Assembly (NCBI RefSeq): GCF_030811595.1
Contig: NZ_JAUSRB010000002.1
Location: 1,054,001-1,118,000 of the forward strand
Direction of reading: 5' to 3'
DNA length: 64,000 bases
Origin: Streptosporangium brasiliense
Lineage (GTDB): Bacteria > Actinomycetota > Actinomycetes > Streptosporangiales > Streptosporangiaceae
Position 1 is the first letter of the stretch, and each line of letters starts with the position of its first letter. Position numbers and translations under genes: made by a program. The notes beneath the pieces were generated by a model. It was not told the DNA's origin. It searched no databases and was given only the letters and a program-made list of their open reading frames with translations. Below are positions 42,068 to 50,022 of this stretch, one piece after another.

Positions 42068-43489
42068 ATGCGACGAGCCGCGATCTACTGCCGGATCAGC
42101 CAGGACCGCGAGGGCGCAGGGTTGGGCATCGCCCGCCAGGAGGCCGACTGCCGAGCCCTGATCGAACGCAAAGGGTGGACTGTCGTGGACGTCTACCCCG
42201 ACAACGACGTCAGCGCCTACTCGGGAGCACCGCGTCCCGCGTGGAAGCGGCTGCTGGCCGACATTGAAGACGGGACGGTCGATGCCATCGTCTGCTGGCA
42301 CGTGGACCGGCTGACCCGCTCCCCTCGTGAGCTGGAAGACGTGATCGACCTGGCTGACCGGCGTGGCGTGGAGTTGGCCACCGTCACCGGGGAGATCGAT
42401 CTCGCCACCCCGACCGGGCGTCTGATCGCCCGGATGCTCGGGGCCGCTGCTCGGCATGAGGCCGAGCACAAGGCCGAGCGGCAGAAGCGTCAGCGCCGTC
42501 AGAGCGCCGAGGCCGGGAAGGTCTCCGGCGGCGGGATGCGCCCGTACGGCTACGCCGAGGATCGCATCACGGTCATCGACGAGGAAGCCGAGGTTATCCG
42601 GGAGGCCGCTCGACGGCTGCTCGCCGGGGAGTCGCTGTCGAGCGTGTGCCGGGACTTCCGCACGCGTGAGATCACGACTCCGGCCGGGGGTCACTGGGTC
42701 CCGACGACGTTGCGCCGGCTGCTGGCATCGGCGCGGATCAGCGGGCGGCGCGAGCACACGCCCCGCAGCGCTGCTGAGACCACGCGCCCGCTGCTGGGTG
42801 AGATCGTGGCCGACGCCGTCTGGCCCGCCATCATCAGTGCCACCGACTCCGACCGGCTGCGCACCCTGCTGAGCGATCCGGCCCGTGCCTTCCGCGCCCA
42901 GGCCGCCACCGGCCGGAGCTATCTGCTGTCCGGGATCCTGCGGTGCGGCCGGTGTGGCTGGCGGATGAGCGGACGCCCGCGCTCCGGCGTGCCGCGCTAC
43001 GTGTGCCCGAACGTGCCGGGCACTGCGGCCTGCAGTGGAGTGGCCACCAACGCCGCCCGCACTGATGAGCACGTACGGGACATGGTGCTGACCGCGCTGG
43101 ACTCTGCCGAGTTGGCCAAGCGGGTACGGCACCAGGCCGGAGACGATGACGGCCTGGCCGAGGAGGTGCGGGCGGATGAGGAGCAGTTGGAGGAGCTGGC
43201 CCAGGCGTGGGCGGCGCGGGAGATCAGCCGTAAGGAGTGGATGGCCGCCCGCGCTCCGATCGACGCGCGGTTGGAGAGGTCCCGCGCCCAACTGGCCCGT
43301 ATGTCGCGTACGTCGCCGCTGCTGGGCTTCATCGGCACGGCCGAGGAGATGCTGAGCCGCTGGGAGGCGATGAACGTCTCTCAGCAACGAGCGATCATCG
43401 CCTCAGCCGTTCGCACGGTCGCGGTCGGACCGGCCAACCCGCGCAAGCGCTGGGACCCCGACCGGTTCAGCTTCGACTGGATCGCCTAA
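42068..43489 (+). CDS. large serine recombinase (integrase)
   Basis: A 473-residue serine recombinase. The resolvase domain (1-150) has the nucleophile S11 in AIYCRISQD and later HVDRLTRSPRELEDVI; the recombinase domain (about 165-270) includes GGGMRPYGYAEDRITVID and WVPTTLRRLLASARISG; a zinc ribbon follows (LRCGRCGWRM ... YVCPNVPGTAAC), then a coiled-coil (about 350-420). This is the integrase type of actinomycete integrative elements and phages. The start ATG at 42068 has no strong ribosome binding site. The gene appears intact. A small minus-strand gene overlaps its last bases. Confidence 0.93.
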   Translation: MRRAAIYCRISQDREGAGLGIARQEADCRALIERKGWTVVDVYPDNDVSAYSGAPRPAWKRLLADIEDGTVDAIVCWHVDRLTRSPRELEDVIDLADRRGVELATVTGEIDLATPTGRLIARMLGAAARHEAEHKAERQKRQRRQSAEAGKVSGGGMRPYGYAEDRITVIDEEAEVIREAARRLLAGESLSSVCRDFRTREITTPAGGHWVPTTLRRLLASARISGRREHTPRSAAETTRPLLGEIVADAVWPAIISATDSDRLRTLLSDPARAFRAQAATGRSYLLSGILRCGRCGWRMSGRPRSGVPRYVCPNVPGTAACSGVATNAARTDEHVRDMVLTALDSAELAKRVRHQAGDDDGLAEEVRADEEQLEELAQAWAAREISRKEWMAARAPIDARLERSRAQLARMSRTSPLLGFIGTAEEMLSRWEAMNVSQQRAIIASAVRTVAVGPANPRKRWDPDRFSFDWIA

Positions 43490-43641
43490 GCAGCCGCTTC
43501 CGGCACGGCAGGCGGCTCAGGGAGATCGACGAGGCGGAAGACGGCGGCGACGCGTTCGATCACGGCCAGGTCCTCCACCACCGGCGGTAGTCCTTGTGCG
43601 GCGCGGGAGGCGGCGACCCGCGCCCTTATCTCGTCATTCAT
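43486..43641 (-). CDS. small protein convergent with the serine recombinase
   Basis: A 51-residue protein, MNDEIRARVAASRAAQGLPP then VVEDLAVIERVAAVFRLVD, ending with a Pro/Ala tail. It is a short amphipathic helix pair with no recognised fold. Its stop overlaps the stop of the recombinase gene. Small genes of this type sit beside serine integrases in other actinomycetes (from memory); a role as directionality factor is only a guess. The start ATG at 43641 lacks a clear ribosome binding site. Confidence 0.5.
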   Translation of the reverse strand: MNDEIRARVAASRAAQGLPPVVEDLAVIERVAAVFRLVDLPEPPAVPEAAA

Positions 43642-43730
43642 GACGGCCGCCGGATGGGACGACGACTCCACGACCGGAGATGCTCGTCAGCAGGCCACCG
43701 GGTGTCTCCGGTGGCTGCGGTCACGGCGGT

Positions 43731-43797
43731 CTCCCCTGCTCTCCCGAGGCGTCTGATCGCCTTTCGGGATGCCGCAAGTCCACCGCGAGCAGGGGAG
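43731..43797. other. 67-base nested inverted repeat
   Basis: CTCCCCTGCTC (43731-43741) pairs perfectly with GAGCAGGGGAG (43787-43797). Inside, CCCGA-GGCG (43743-43751) and CGCC-TTTCGGG (43759-43768) form a second hairpin. The 317-base gap holding it has no other feature I can support. It could be an attachment site of the element, a structured RNA, or a fold-back terminator. Confidence 0.5.
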
Positions 43798-43958
43798 TTT
43801 CGGTATCACGCTGATCTAGCCGGGCTCTTACACCCCCGTCTGGACGTGATCTACACGAGCGCTTACACACGCGTTGCCGGAGTCGGCCGACGACCGCCGA
43901 CCCGTCCCGACGCCTATCCGGCCGCTTCGGCCGACCACGTCATGGCCGTTTGGACTGA

Positions 43959-44255
43959 TCAGCGTGCCTGGCCGAGCAGGACCCGCAGCCACAGCCGCTC
44001 TCCATCGGCGGTCCGCAGCCACTCGCTCTCGTGCATGAGCACGGCATCGGAGCGATACGTGCGCCGGATGAACAGCAGCCCGCCCGCCTGGCAGAGTTCG
44101 TAGACGACCGTCCGGCACTCACAGGTGTGTTCGCGAATCCGCACGCGGTCGGCGCGCGGCGCGCAGTCACGCCACATGAGTCGTTCGTAGTCTGCTTGCG
44201 GGGCGGCGGGATGGACACCGTGATACGTCCCGATGCCAGGAGAACGGTTGGTCAT
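43959..44255 (-). CDS. hypothetical protein of the integrated element, 98 residues
   Basis: A small basic protein: an N-terminal flexible part (MTNRSPGIGTYHGVHP) followed by a beta-rich core with two cysteines (HTCECRTVVYELCQAGG, LLFIRRTYR) and a C-terminal WLRTADGERLWLRVLLGQ. It resembles the small proteins found beside GntR genes in decayed actinomycete elements, but I cannot name it. It lies four bases downstream of the next gene, so the two form an operon. Confidence 0.6.
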   Translation of the reverse strand: MTNRSPGIGTYHGVHPAAPQADYERLMWRDCAPRADRVRIREHTCECRTVVYELCQAGGLLFIRRTYRSDAVLMHESEWLRTADGERLWLRVLLGQAR

Positions 44256-44259
44256 GGTC

Positions 44260-44469
44260 TCACCGCCGGATGTCCTGCTCCTGGAGCACGCCGACGAGGC
44301 CACCGAGGTCATCGGCGCAGACCGTCTGCTGGATCCCGGCGCTGATCTCTGCCGCGCTGAGCGCGACTCCGCGTCTGGTGGCATAGAACGCGCCTGCGTC
44401 GCTGCGGAAGATCACCCAGCGGGGGAACGTCACACGGAGCGCATCGAGGTCGTATCCCGTCGTTGTCAT
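44260..44469 (-). CDS. hypothetical protein of the integrated element, 69 residues
   Basis: A short protein beginning MTTTGYDLDALRVTFPRWVI with an FRSDAGAFYATRR strand pair and a helical end (LSAAEISAGIQQTVCADDLG). The fold may be a small beta-hairpin-helix. It starts at an ATG at 44469 and is divergent from the GntR gene, 95 bases away; an inverted repeat in the gap may control both. Function unknown. Confidence 0.6.
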   Translation of the reverse strand: MTTTGYDLDALRVTFPRWVIFRSDAGAFYATRRGVALSAAEISAGIQQTVCADDLGGLVGVLQEQDIRR

Positions 44470-44509
44470 GAGTCGAGCGTAGAGACGGTGGTTCATGGAT
44501 GTCTATAGG

Positions 44510-44559
44510 CACTGTAGGGCCATCCGGAGACCGATGGTTGAGCAGAGGTTCCTACAGTG
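44510..44559. promoter_or_regulatory. 9-base inverted repeat between divergent element genes
   Basis: CACTGTAGG (44510-44518) and CCTACAGTG (44551-44559) are perfect reverse complements, 32 bases apart. The right arm covers TACAGT (44553-44558), a -10 box seven bases before the GntR ATG. This fits an autoregulatory operator of the short GntR protein. Confidence 0.6.
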
Positions 44560-44564
44560 GTCTC

Positions 44565-44819
44565 ATGATCGAATGGCGCGAGGATCAGCCCAGGTGGCAG
44601 CAGGTAGCGGAGGTCATCCGCGAGCGCATCGCCTCCGGCACCTACCGCCCCGGATCACGCGTCCCCAGCGAGAACGACCTGATGCAGGAGTTCGGCATCG
44701 CCCGCATGACCGCCCACAAGGTGATGAAGGCGCTCCGCGCCGAGGGCTCCATCTACACCGTCCGAGGACTCGGCAGCTTCGCCGGCCAACCCGACGGCGA
44801 CCAGAGCACCGCCGAATAG
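44565..44819 (+). CDS. short GntR-type regulator (DNA-binding domain only)
   Basis: An 84-residue protein made of just the GntR winged helix: WQQVAEVIRERIASGTYRPG, then VPSENDLMQEFGIARMTAHKVMKAL and a wing. It lacks any effector domain, like the KorSA-type repressors of actinomycete integrative elements. The ATG at 44565 follows TACAGT by six bases, so it is probably leaderless. With the serine recombinase it marks a degraded integrative element; no replication or FtsK-type transfer gene is left. Confidence 0.83.
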   Translation: MIEWREDQPRWQQVAEVIRERIASGTYRPGSRVPSENDLMQEFGIARMTAHKVMKALRAEGSIYTVRGLGSFAGQPDGDQSTAE

Positions 44820-45649
44820 CTCAGCACTCCCCGAGGACAACAGGTCATCACAGGCGAGGTACACGGCCCGAGGTGTCAAGCATCAACCGATACTCCGGCG
44901 TCAACCGCGACGCCGCATGAGGCCAGCTCAGCACAGCCGATGCCCTGCTGAATGAGAACTTTCTATACGTCTTTAAAGGCGATCCGCCTGCGGCGTCTCG
45001 CCGCGCGTTGGACGGTCGCTGGCCCGGCTGCGGCTCTTCGGCCGGTCCGGGCCAGCACCGCCTACGCGCTGAGCTGCCACAGCGAATGTCTACGACTATC
45101 AAAGCTCAGCACACGCAGGACCACGCGCAGCCCTTACCGGTCACAGCCGGTGATAGTCAGACCTTGCCTCCGGCGTGGATCTCGGACCCTGAGGTGATCA
45201 CCTCGTGAATACTGCGCTTGCGAGCGGTTGAGATGGAAGGCTGACCATTGCGTCTGCCATCGACCCAGGCAGAGCCCAGCAGGTCAGCTCCTTCCTACCT
45301 AAACCCAGCTGTACAGGCGGAGACACCGCACGATCGAGAACTCCACCAGTGAACGGACACGCGAAGGCGGGCTTGACACTTCGCCTATAGCCCGCTGTCG
45401 CTACGCGGTGAGTCGATGCATACAAGGTGACTCTCGGAGCTGTGAACCCAAAATTGAGCTTTCGTCCGCTTCGTGTGCTCAGCGTGTTAGAGTTCGCCCA
45501 TCCGGTCGCGAAGGCCCGGCGGCGCACGACACATGTGGTCCTGGCTCCCATGTATGTGTGCGAGGGTGTGGTGCACCTGCTTCGCAAACGCGAGAGACAT
45601 AAAGCGGCAGCTAGCTTAGTCATCGGCCAGGCGATGCTTAGGCGGAGCT
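44820..45649. other. 830-base gene-poor region
   Basis: Several readings exceed 60 codons on both strands but all are Arg/Ser-rich with poor third-position bias and no start signal. GC content falls toward the right end. It holds one 14-base palindrome (45191-45204). It looks like decayed element DNA before the low-GC gene pair. Confidence 0.4.
45191..45204. promoter_or_regulatory. perfect 14-base palindrome
   Basis: GAGGTGATCACCTC is a perfect palindrome in otherwise featureless DNA 446 bases before the low-GC gene pair. It may be a regulator or methylase site; no partner is evident. Confidence 0.35.
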
Positions 45650-46507
45650 ATGCCCGAATCTACTCGTAAATCCCTCGCGAGACGTCGCGCTCAGTTCACA
45701 GGTGAGTGCCTGGATGCCGCCCGTCAAGGAATTGGCCGCGGGAAAACGCTTGGCCTAGATGAGTGCACCCCAACACAACAGCAATTCAGGGCCCTTTTTG
45801 CGCTCGGATTTTTCAATACTTCGCGCACTGAAAGTACGGCCGCCAAATGGGGAATTCATTACCTCAGCGCGTACACCATCACCATATCTCCCCGATGGGA
45901 TCGCTTCGTTCTGATTGCCGAAGCTCCAGATAATGTTACTAACTATGTGGCGCGATCACAGTCAAGCCTTTCCTGGTTCCCAGGAATACGACTAGAGGCC
46001 CGCTACGGGTATGGCAGCTTCGTGCTGAGACATTTACCAACGCAGACAAATCTAGTTATTACGGATAATAGGTCCGGCAAGACCCTGGGAAAAGAGGGGA
46101 CGTGTACTCGTCGTTCCTGGATCGACCTTCCACTAGACGATAGAGACGAAGATCTCCTTGCTGGTATTCCCAGGTGGTCTCGGGATGCGCAAAAACTTCT
46201 AGCAGGACTCGCGGCTCGTATCTCGCTCCGAGATCCGGACGGAAAATGGGCTATCGGTCAGTGCTTCTGGGACCCCTTACAGCGTAGGAAATTTGATGAT
46301 CGCCCTAGAGGCGACGATCGAAGGCTTGTTGGGGAGGGCGATTCCTGGACGCTTGAATGGGATGGGTACCCTTACCAAGACGACCTCTTTGCGGCGCTCA
46401 CGCATCCGGAGTCAGGAATTTCCGGAGTTGGATTTGAGATCCACGAGAATGTGTGCAAAATTTTCCTTGGTAGTGCATCACTCACTATCAGGGGGCCAAG
46501 GCCGTGA
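45650..46507 (+). CDS. unknown protein, 285 residues, low GC
   Basis: I do not recognise this protein. It is soluble, with an Arg-rich N-terminus (MPESTRKSLARRRAQFTGEC) and a mixed alpha/beta body including WGIHYLSAYTITISPRWDRFVL and a final beta sheet (DSWTLEWDGYPYQDDLFAAL, GFEIHENVCKIFLGS). Its GC content and codon use (ATA, AGA, TTT, AAA) differ sharply from the neighbours, which points to recent transfer. The ATG at 45650 was chosen. It overlaps the next gene by four bases (GTGA), so the two act as a unit. Confidence 0.65.
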   Translation: MPESTRKSLARRRAQFTGECLDAARQGIGRGKTLGLDECTPTQQQFRALFALGFFNTSRTESTAAKWGIHYLSAYTITISPRWDRFVLIAEAPDNVTNYVARSQSSLSWFPGIRLEARYGYGSFVLRHLPTQTNLVITDNRSGKTLGKEGTCTRRSWIDLPLDDRDEDLLAGIPRWSRDAQKLLAGLAARISLRDPDGKWAIGQCFWDPLQRRKFDDRPRGDDRRLVGEGDSWTLEWDGYPYQDDLFAALTHPESGISGVGFEIHENVCKIFLGSASLTIRGPRP

Positions 46508-46737
46508 TTCCCGGACTCCCGATAGAGTGGCTGAATGCCATACCGAGCTGGGTAATTTCTGTCATAGCGATCGTTTTCGCCGTCGGCTGCATCCTAATCC
46601 GAATTATTAGAGCCTTAATTCCATCCAACTCAAAGGATCGCCTATACTGGTGGCGAGAGTTCTTTGCTCACCGTAGAGAAGTTGCGCGCATTGGGCGGAA
46701 TGCGCGAAATTCGGTGAGAGGCAAGCAAAGAGGGTGA
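46504..46737 (+). CDS. small membrane protein paired with the 285-residue protein
   Basis: A 77-residue protein with one strong membrane helix (WVISVIAIVFAVGCILIRII, about residues 15-34) and a basic cytoplasmic tail (RLYWWREFFAHRREVARIGR, then RNSVRGKQRG). It starts with GTG coupled to the stop of the previous gene and shares its low GC. Soluble factor plus small basic membrane protein is an arrangement seen in abortive-infection and toxin systems, but there is no direct evidence for that here. Confidence 0.62.
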   Translation: MIPGLPIEWLNAIPSWVISVIAIVFAVGCILIRIIRALIPSNSKDRLYWWREFFAHRREVARIGRNARNSVRGKQRG

Positions 46738-47021
46738 AGAGGGTAAGCTCACCCATGCAGCACCGGTCATTAAAATGCCGCGGCGTTTGGAACTGCCGCG
46801 CGGCTTCCGGTGCTCAGGCCTTAGCGGCCCTGCGCTCCGGGTCCGCTTGCCAACGAATGACGCGGCCGAGTGTCGATCTTGCTAACACGAGTGCTAACAA
46901 CGGTCCTGGATGACCATGGACGGCCATGGAACCCTGCCCGGCGTCAAGTGTCCGTGAGCAGTGTAGGAAGCCTCAGGTGGACGCTCACGGACATCCTTGA
47001 TCTGGCTACAGATCAGAAGTA
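46738..47021. other. structured intergenic region
   Basis: A gap between convergent genes with three stems: AGCACCGG with CCGGTGCT (46759-46766, 46807-46814), TGTCCGTGAGC with GCTCACGGACA (46949-46959, 46983-46993, perfect 11 bases), and TGATCTG with CAGATCA (46999-47016). The last is next to the stop of the minus-strand gene and may terminate it. The outer stems may terminate the low-GC pair or be a small RNA. Confidence 0.45.
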
Positions 47022-48527
47022 CTAGAAGCCGAGCTGCCAGCGGATGCTGAGGCGGGTCCGCTCATGGAAGGGGTCGTCAGGCCCCTTCTCCGGAGGCTTC
47101 GTGTTCTCCGGACGGATGTTCACGTGAGAGAGGTTCTCAACAGGTGTCTCGTCCATCAGACCGTTAGTCAGTTCCAACACAAGAGGGAACAGCCTCTCCA
47201 ACAAAGTTCCCGGATCCACATGGGGGCGATCCGGAAGCGCGTGGCTCACGCCCCATAGCTTCTCACCACCCAAGGTCCTCATAGCGGCGCGGATCTCAGC
47301 CATCTCCGCTTTAGGCAGGCCCAGGAGGGTTTGGGGTGATTCAATTCCCTTGCGGAAGCTGAGCGCTTGCAGCGCGGAGCCATGTACAGAGTTGCGCAGG
47401 TGCTTGAGGATCGTCAGTACGTGCTGACCTGGACTGTCGTTGGTCACAAGGGCGGCCAGCTTGGGACATACTTTCTTGAGTTCCTTTTGCCAGCTCTTCT
47501 GATGCCATGCGGCGGTGTACAGCTTGTCCGGGTCCATGGCCAAGGCCGTGTGCGCCACTCGCGCAGCCGCGTCTAATGCCCCCATGAGCAGGAGGAGAAC
47601 TGTGTCCAGGCTGGCCAGCGCCGCGTCTGCCGTATCGTTGTTCTGGGGTTGGTTGAGCGCCCTGTGGACATCGTCCCGTGTCTGGAGCGCACGTTCTATT
47701 CGCTGGAGAACGGAACCACCCAGGTAGGACAGTGCATCGTTGCCAGTGCCGACGGAATGCTGCACACAGGCGTAGAACCATCGCCATGCCGATGGCATCA
47801 GCTCGCGCGTGCCTACCCAGAAGAATAAACCTCGGTTCATCTGGCAGGTCCCTGTGCCGTCTGGAGACTTCCAATAGAGATGCTCATGCTGCGATCGCAG
47901 ATAGAGCCCCACAAGCGCTAAGCACTCATCCACATCACAAATGGTGAGGCCCGAGTTCCTCGCCCATTTGCTTTCACGCACGTAGGAGCGGCGGGTGACG
48001 AAGATGTCCGCACCAATGACCTCGGCCACCCTCACAGCAAGTGCGTCGGCTTCTCGCTTCTCGGCCGCTTCCTCAAGGGAGAGCTGTCGGTAGGACTTCG
48101 CTCGCGTGTCTGAGCGGGCCACCTCGGCCGCGTTGCCTACGACGGCGCCGCGGTGGATCTGATGATCGTTCGCATAAGAGACGGGCCGAGCAAAGCCGTC
48201 CTCATCCCGCTTTCCCAGGACCGCCCAGTCTTTGACAGCAGTCCAAAGTTCCAAGCTCACGCGGGGCGCATCGGCGGGCGGCCCCTGGTCCGCATACCAG
48301 TAGCGGGCTATATAGGAATGTGTGAGGAGCCCTTTCAAGATCAAGGATTGATCCCACTCAGGAGGCTCGTCGAGGTCAAGGACGTCCGTATCCACGAGGA
48401 CGGTCAGCTTCCGCAATGGTGGCCGCTCCTCGAACAGTGCCCCAGCAGCCGAATGGCGGTCCACGGGTTCAGGCCACTCCGGTCTGCGCCTCGAAGAGGA
48501 GCGCGGCATTTCCATCCTGGGGATCAT
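47022..48527 (-). CDS. unknown 501-residue protein with HEPN-like RNxxH motif
   Basis: A large soluble protein I do not recognise. The N-terminal half is alpha/beta (KLTVLVDTDVLDLDEPPEWDQ); the C-terminal half is almost all helix and contains LKHLRNSVHGSALQ, with R378 and H382, close to the R(N)xxxH motif of HEPN ribonuclease domains, in a helix-rich setting typical of them. HEPN proteins often act in phage defence and RNA cleavage. The ATG at 48527 was chosen; ATGs at 48515 and 48509 are alternatives. It lies downstream of an HTH gene with a 28-base gap. The catalytic role is inference. Confidence 0.62.
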   Translation of the reverse strand: MIPRMEMPRSSSRRRPEWPEPVDRHSAAGALFEERPPLRKLTVLVDTDVLDLDEPPEWDQSLILKGLLTHSYIARYWYADQGPPADAPRVSLELWTAVKDWAVLGKRDEDGFARPVSYANDHQIHRGAVVGNAAEVARSDTRAKSYRQLSLEEAAEKREADALAVRVAEVIGADIFVTRRSYVRESKWARNSGLTICDVDECLALVGLYLRSQHEHLYWKSPDGTGTCQMNRGLFFWVGTRELMPSAWRWFYACVQHSVGTGNDALSYLGGSVLQRIERALQTRDDVHRALNQPQNNDTADAALASLDTVLLLLMGALDAAARVAHTALAMDPDKLYTAAWHQKSWQKELKKVCPKLAALVTNDSPGQHVLTILKHLRNSVHGSALQALSFRKGIESPQTLLGLPKAEMAEIRAAMRTLGGEKLWGVSHALPDRPHVDPGTLLERLFPLVLELTNGLMDETPVENLSHVNIRPENTKPPEKGPDDPFHERTRLSIRWQLGF

Positions 48528-48555
48528 CCTTATGACGGTAGCCAACTGTTTACAT

Positions 48556-49215
48556 CTATATGGAGGCTTTGGCTGCGCTCACGTAGGCAATCGGGCCGCC
48601 AGACGTTGATGTGAGGCGCTTGCCGAGAAGGAGTTCAGCGATTCGCAGGTCGTCGGCTGTGCCGATATCGATCATGTTGGTGGCCGTGTCGAGGTCGCTG
48701 ATGTAGCCGGCGAGTCTCGCGTCGAAACGATGACGGATCAGGCCATTGTCGGCCAGTTTGGTGTCCCAGCTGCTTAGCCCCGTTAATACGGCGACGACGA
48801 ATCCGCCGAGTGTCACCGGGAGAATGCCAGCTTGGGCGATCTTTTCAGGTCTCCCTACCCACCATCCGCGCAGCGCCTCCAGCAGGTCTGCAGGTGTTAG
48901 ATCGGTACGAAAGCCGATGAAGGGGCGATCTTCATCGGGGACATGCTTCGCCACGTCGACGCGCAACACCGCCATCGTGGCGTTACCCGTTGTCGTTGGC
49001 AGGAGATGGTGTAGCGCTACAGCGGAGCGGGCCCGGATTCGTTGCGCCATGTCCGCAGGGATGACCAGCTTGTCACCGTGTTGGCCGGCCGCAGGAAGCA
49101 GACCCGCGGCCGCAATCTTCTGTAGGGCGGTGGAGGAGAGGTTGAGGCGGACGGCGGCTTGCCGCAGGGTGATGAGAGTCACGGGCTCGTAAAGTCCTCT
49201 TTCGACTTGCTGCAT
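48556..49215 (-). CDS. HTH-domain protein, partner of the HEPN-like protein
   Basis: A 219-residue protein. Residues about 12-60 hold a MerR/excisionase-like helix-turn-helix: LITLRQAAVRLNLSSTALQK, then AAAGLLPAAGQHGDKLVIPA. The rest (about 75-219) is an unassigned alpha/beta domain with DRPFIGFRTDLTPADLLEAL and ATNMIDIGTADDLRIAELLL. It starts at an ATG at 49215 and is the first gene of a two-gene operon. An earlier start at 49287 would add 24 poorly coding residues. It may repress the operon or target its partner. Confidence 0.62.
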   Translation of the reverse strand: MQQVERGLYEPVTLITLRQAAVRLNLSSTALQKIAAAGLLPAAGQHGDKLVIPADMAQRIRARSAVALHHLLPTTTGNATMAVLRVDVAKHVPDEDRPFIGFRTDLTPADLLEALRGWWVGRPEKIAQAGILPVTLGGFVVAVLTGLSSWDTKLADNGLIRHRFDARLAGYISDLDTATNMIDIGTADDLRIAELLLGKRLTSTSGGPIAYVSAAKASI

Positions 49216-49550
49216 TTGGACTTTCGAAGTCGAGCAGGTGGGCGTGCGCTTGTCCAGAAGGAGTCTGCAGGCTGGGGCAGCGAGCATTCCGCGCGACGAG
49301 AGGGTGCACTAAGGATTGCGTCCATAGAGGTGGTGTACAACGTCGATACAGCAACACCGCCTTACAGGATCGCTCTCCACCGATCCGCGACCACCATCTG
49401 GATAGGGCAAAATCCCGCTGACGAGGTGTCTGCCTTCCCCTCGCAATGAAGGGGTGCAGGAACGCTATCGGGCGGTGGTACCGCCCGGGTTGATAGATCA
49501 ACAACTCGATCACACCCACCAGCCAGACAGCTCATACCGGAAGGTAAGTA
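49216..49550. other. intergenic region right of the HTH operon
   Basis: About 335 bases with no gene I can support. GACTT and AAGTC (49219-49231) form a short inverted repeat at the start of the HTH gene that may be its operator. The region ends at msrA-end copy R6. Confidence 0.4.
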
Positions 49551-49668
49551 AAGCCATACAGCGCGATCCAGAGGATTACTCCTCGGTGGGAACTAGGCTC
49601 GGCCGGCAAGCTGTCCACTCGGATGGGTCACTTAGCTTGACGCTGGTGCCGCCAACGCTGCAGTAACC
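49551..49668 (-). repeat. msrA 3'-end copy R6
   Basis: It matches the msrA end plus part of the right terminator arm (AGCCATACAGCG, 49551-49562). The frame is open: GYCSVGGTSVK, LSDPSEWTACRPSLVPTEE and a TAA stop. Both tail cysteines are kept. It separates the accessory interval from the second HigBA module. Confidence 0.8.
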
Positions 49669-49722
49669 CGCGAGGGGGCGGCAGCATGACGATAGGTTTC
49701 CTGTCGGCGTTGAGGCCTCAGC

Positions 49723-50022
49723 TCAAGCAGCGGGAGCCCGTGGCGTCAGGCGGACCTCGACATCCGCGTCCAGGGCACGCGCCAGACGCTCCAGAACCGG
49801 CAACGTGGGAATAGTCCCGCCCGCCTCGAACCGCGCCACCGCCGACTGTGTCATGCCTGCTGCACGAGCCAGGTCGTTCTGACTCCAGCCCCGCCCCTCA
49901 CGCATCCCCCTGACCGTCTTACCCAGTTCATAGGCGAGACGTGTGGCCTCATAGGCCTCAGCCGCGCCCGGCTCGGCCATCCGACGATCTCTGAGCTCTC
50001 GCCAGCTCCCCTGCTCGCTCAT
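49723..50022 (-). CDS. HigA-like XRE-family antitoxin
   Basis: A 99-residue protein with an acidic, Ala-rich N-terminal helix (MSEQGSWRELRDRRMAEPGA) and an XRE helix-turn-helix (GRGWSQNDLARAAGMTQSAV then RFEAGGTIPTLPVLERLARAL). It is the antitoxin of a HigBA-type module with toxin first; its ATG overlaps the toxin stop (ATGA). It is intact, whereas its toxin gene is frameshifted. A decayed copy of the same module lies at 39557-40204 in another msrA-end interval. Confidence 0.88.
   Translation of the reverse strand: MSEQGSWRELRDRRMAEPGAAEAYEATRLAYELGKTVRGMREGRGWSQNDLARAAGMTQSAVARFEAGGTIPTLPVLERLARALDADVEVRLTPRAPAA

Noticed and set aside
45198-45623. Possible minus-strand gene of 141 codons in the gene-poor stretch
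   Set aside because: Ser/Arg/Thr-rich translation without third-position bias or ribosome binding site.
44820-45649. Search for tRNA genes as an attachment site for the element
   Set aside because: No cloverleaf with a GGTTCGA-type T arm and matching acceptor stem could be found here or around msrA.
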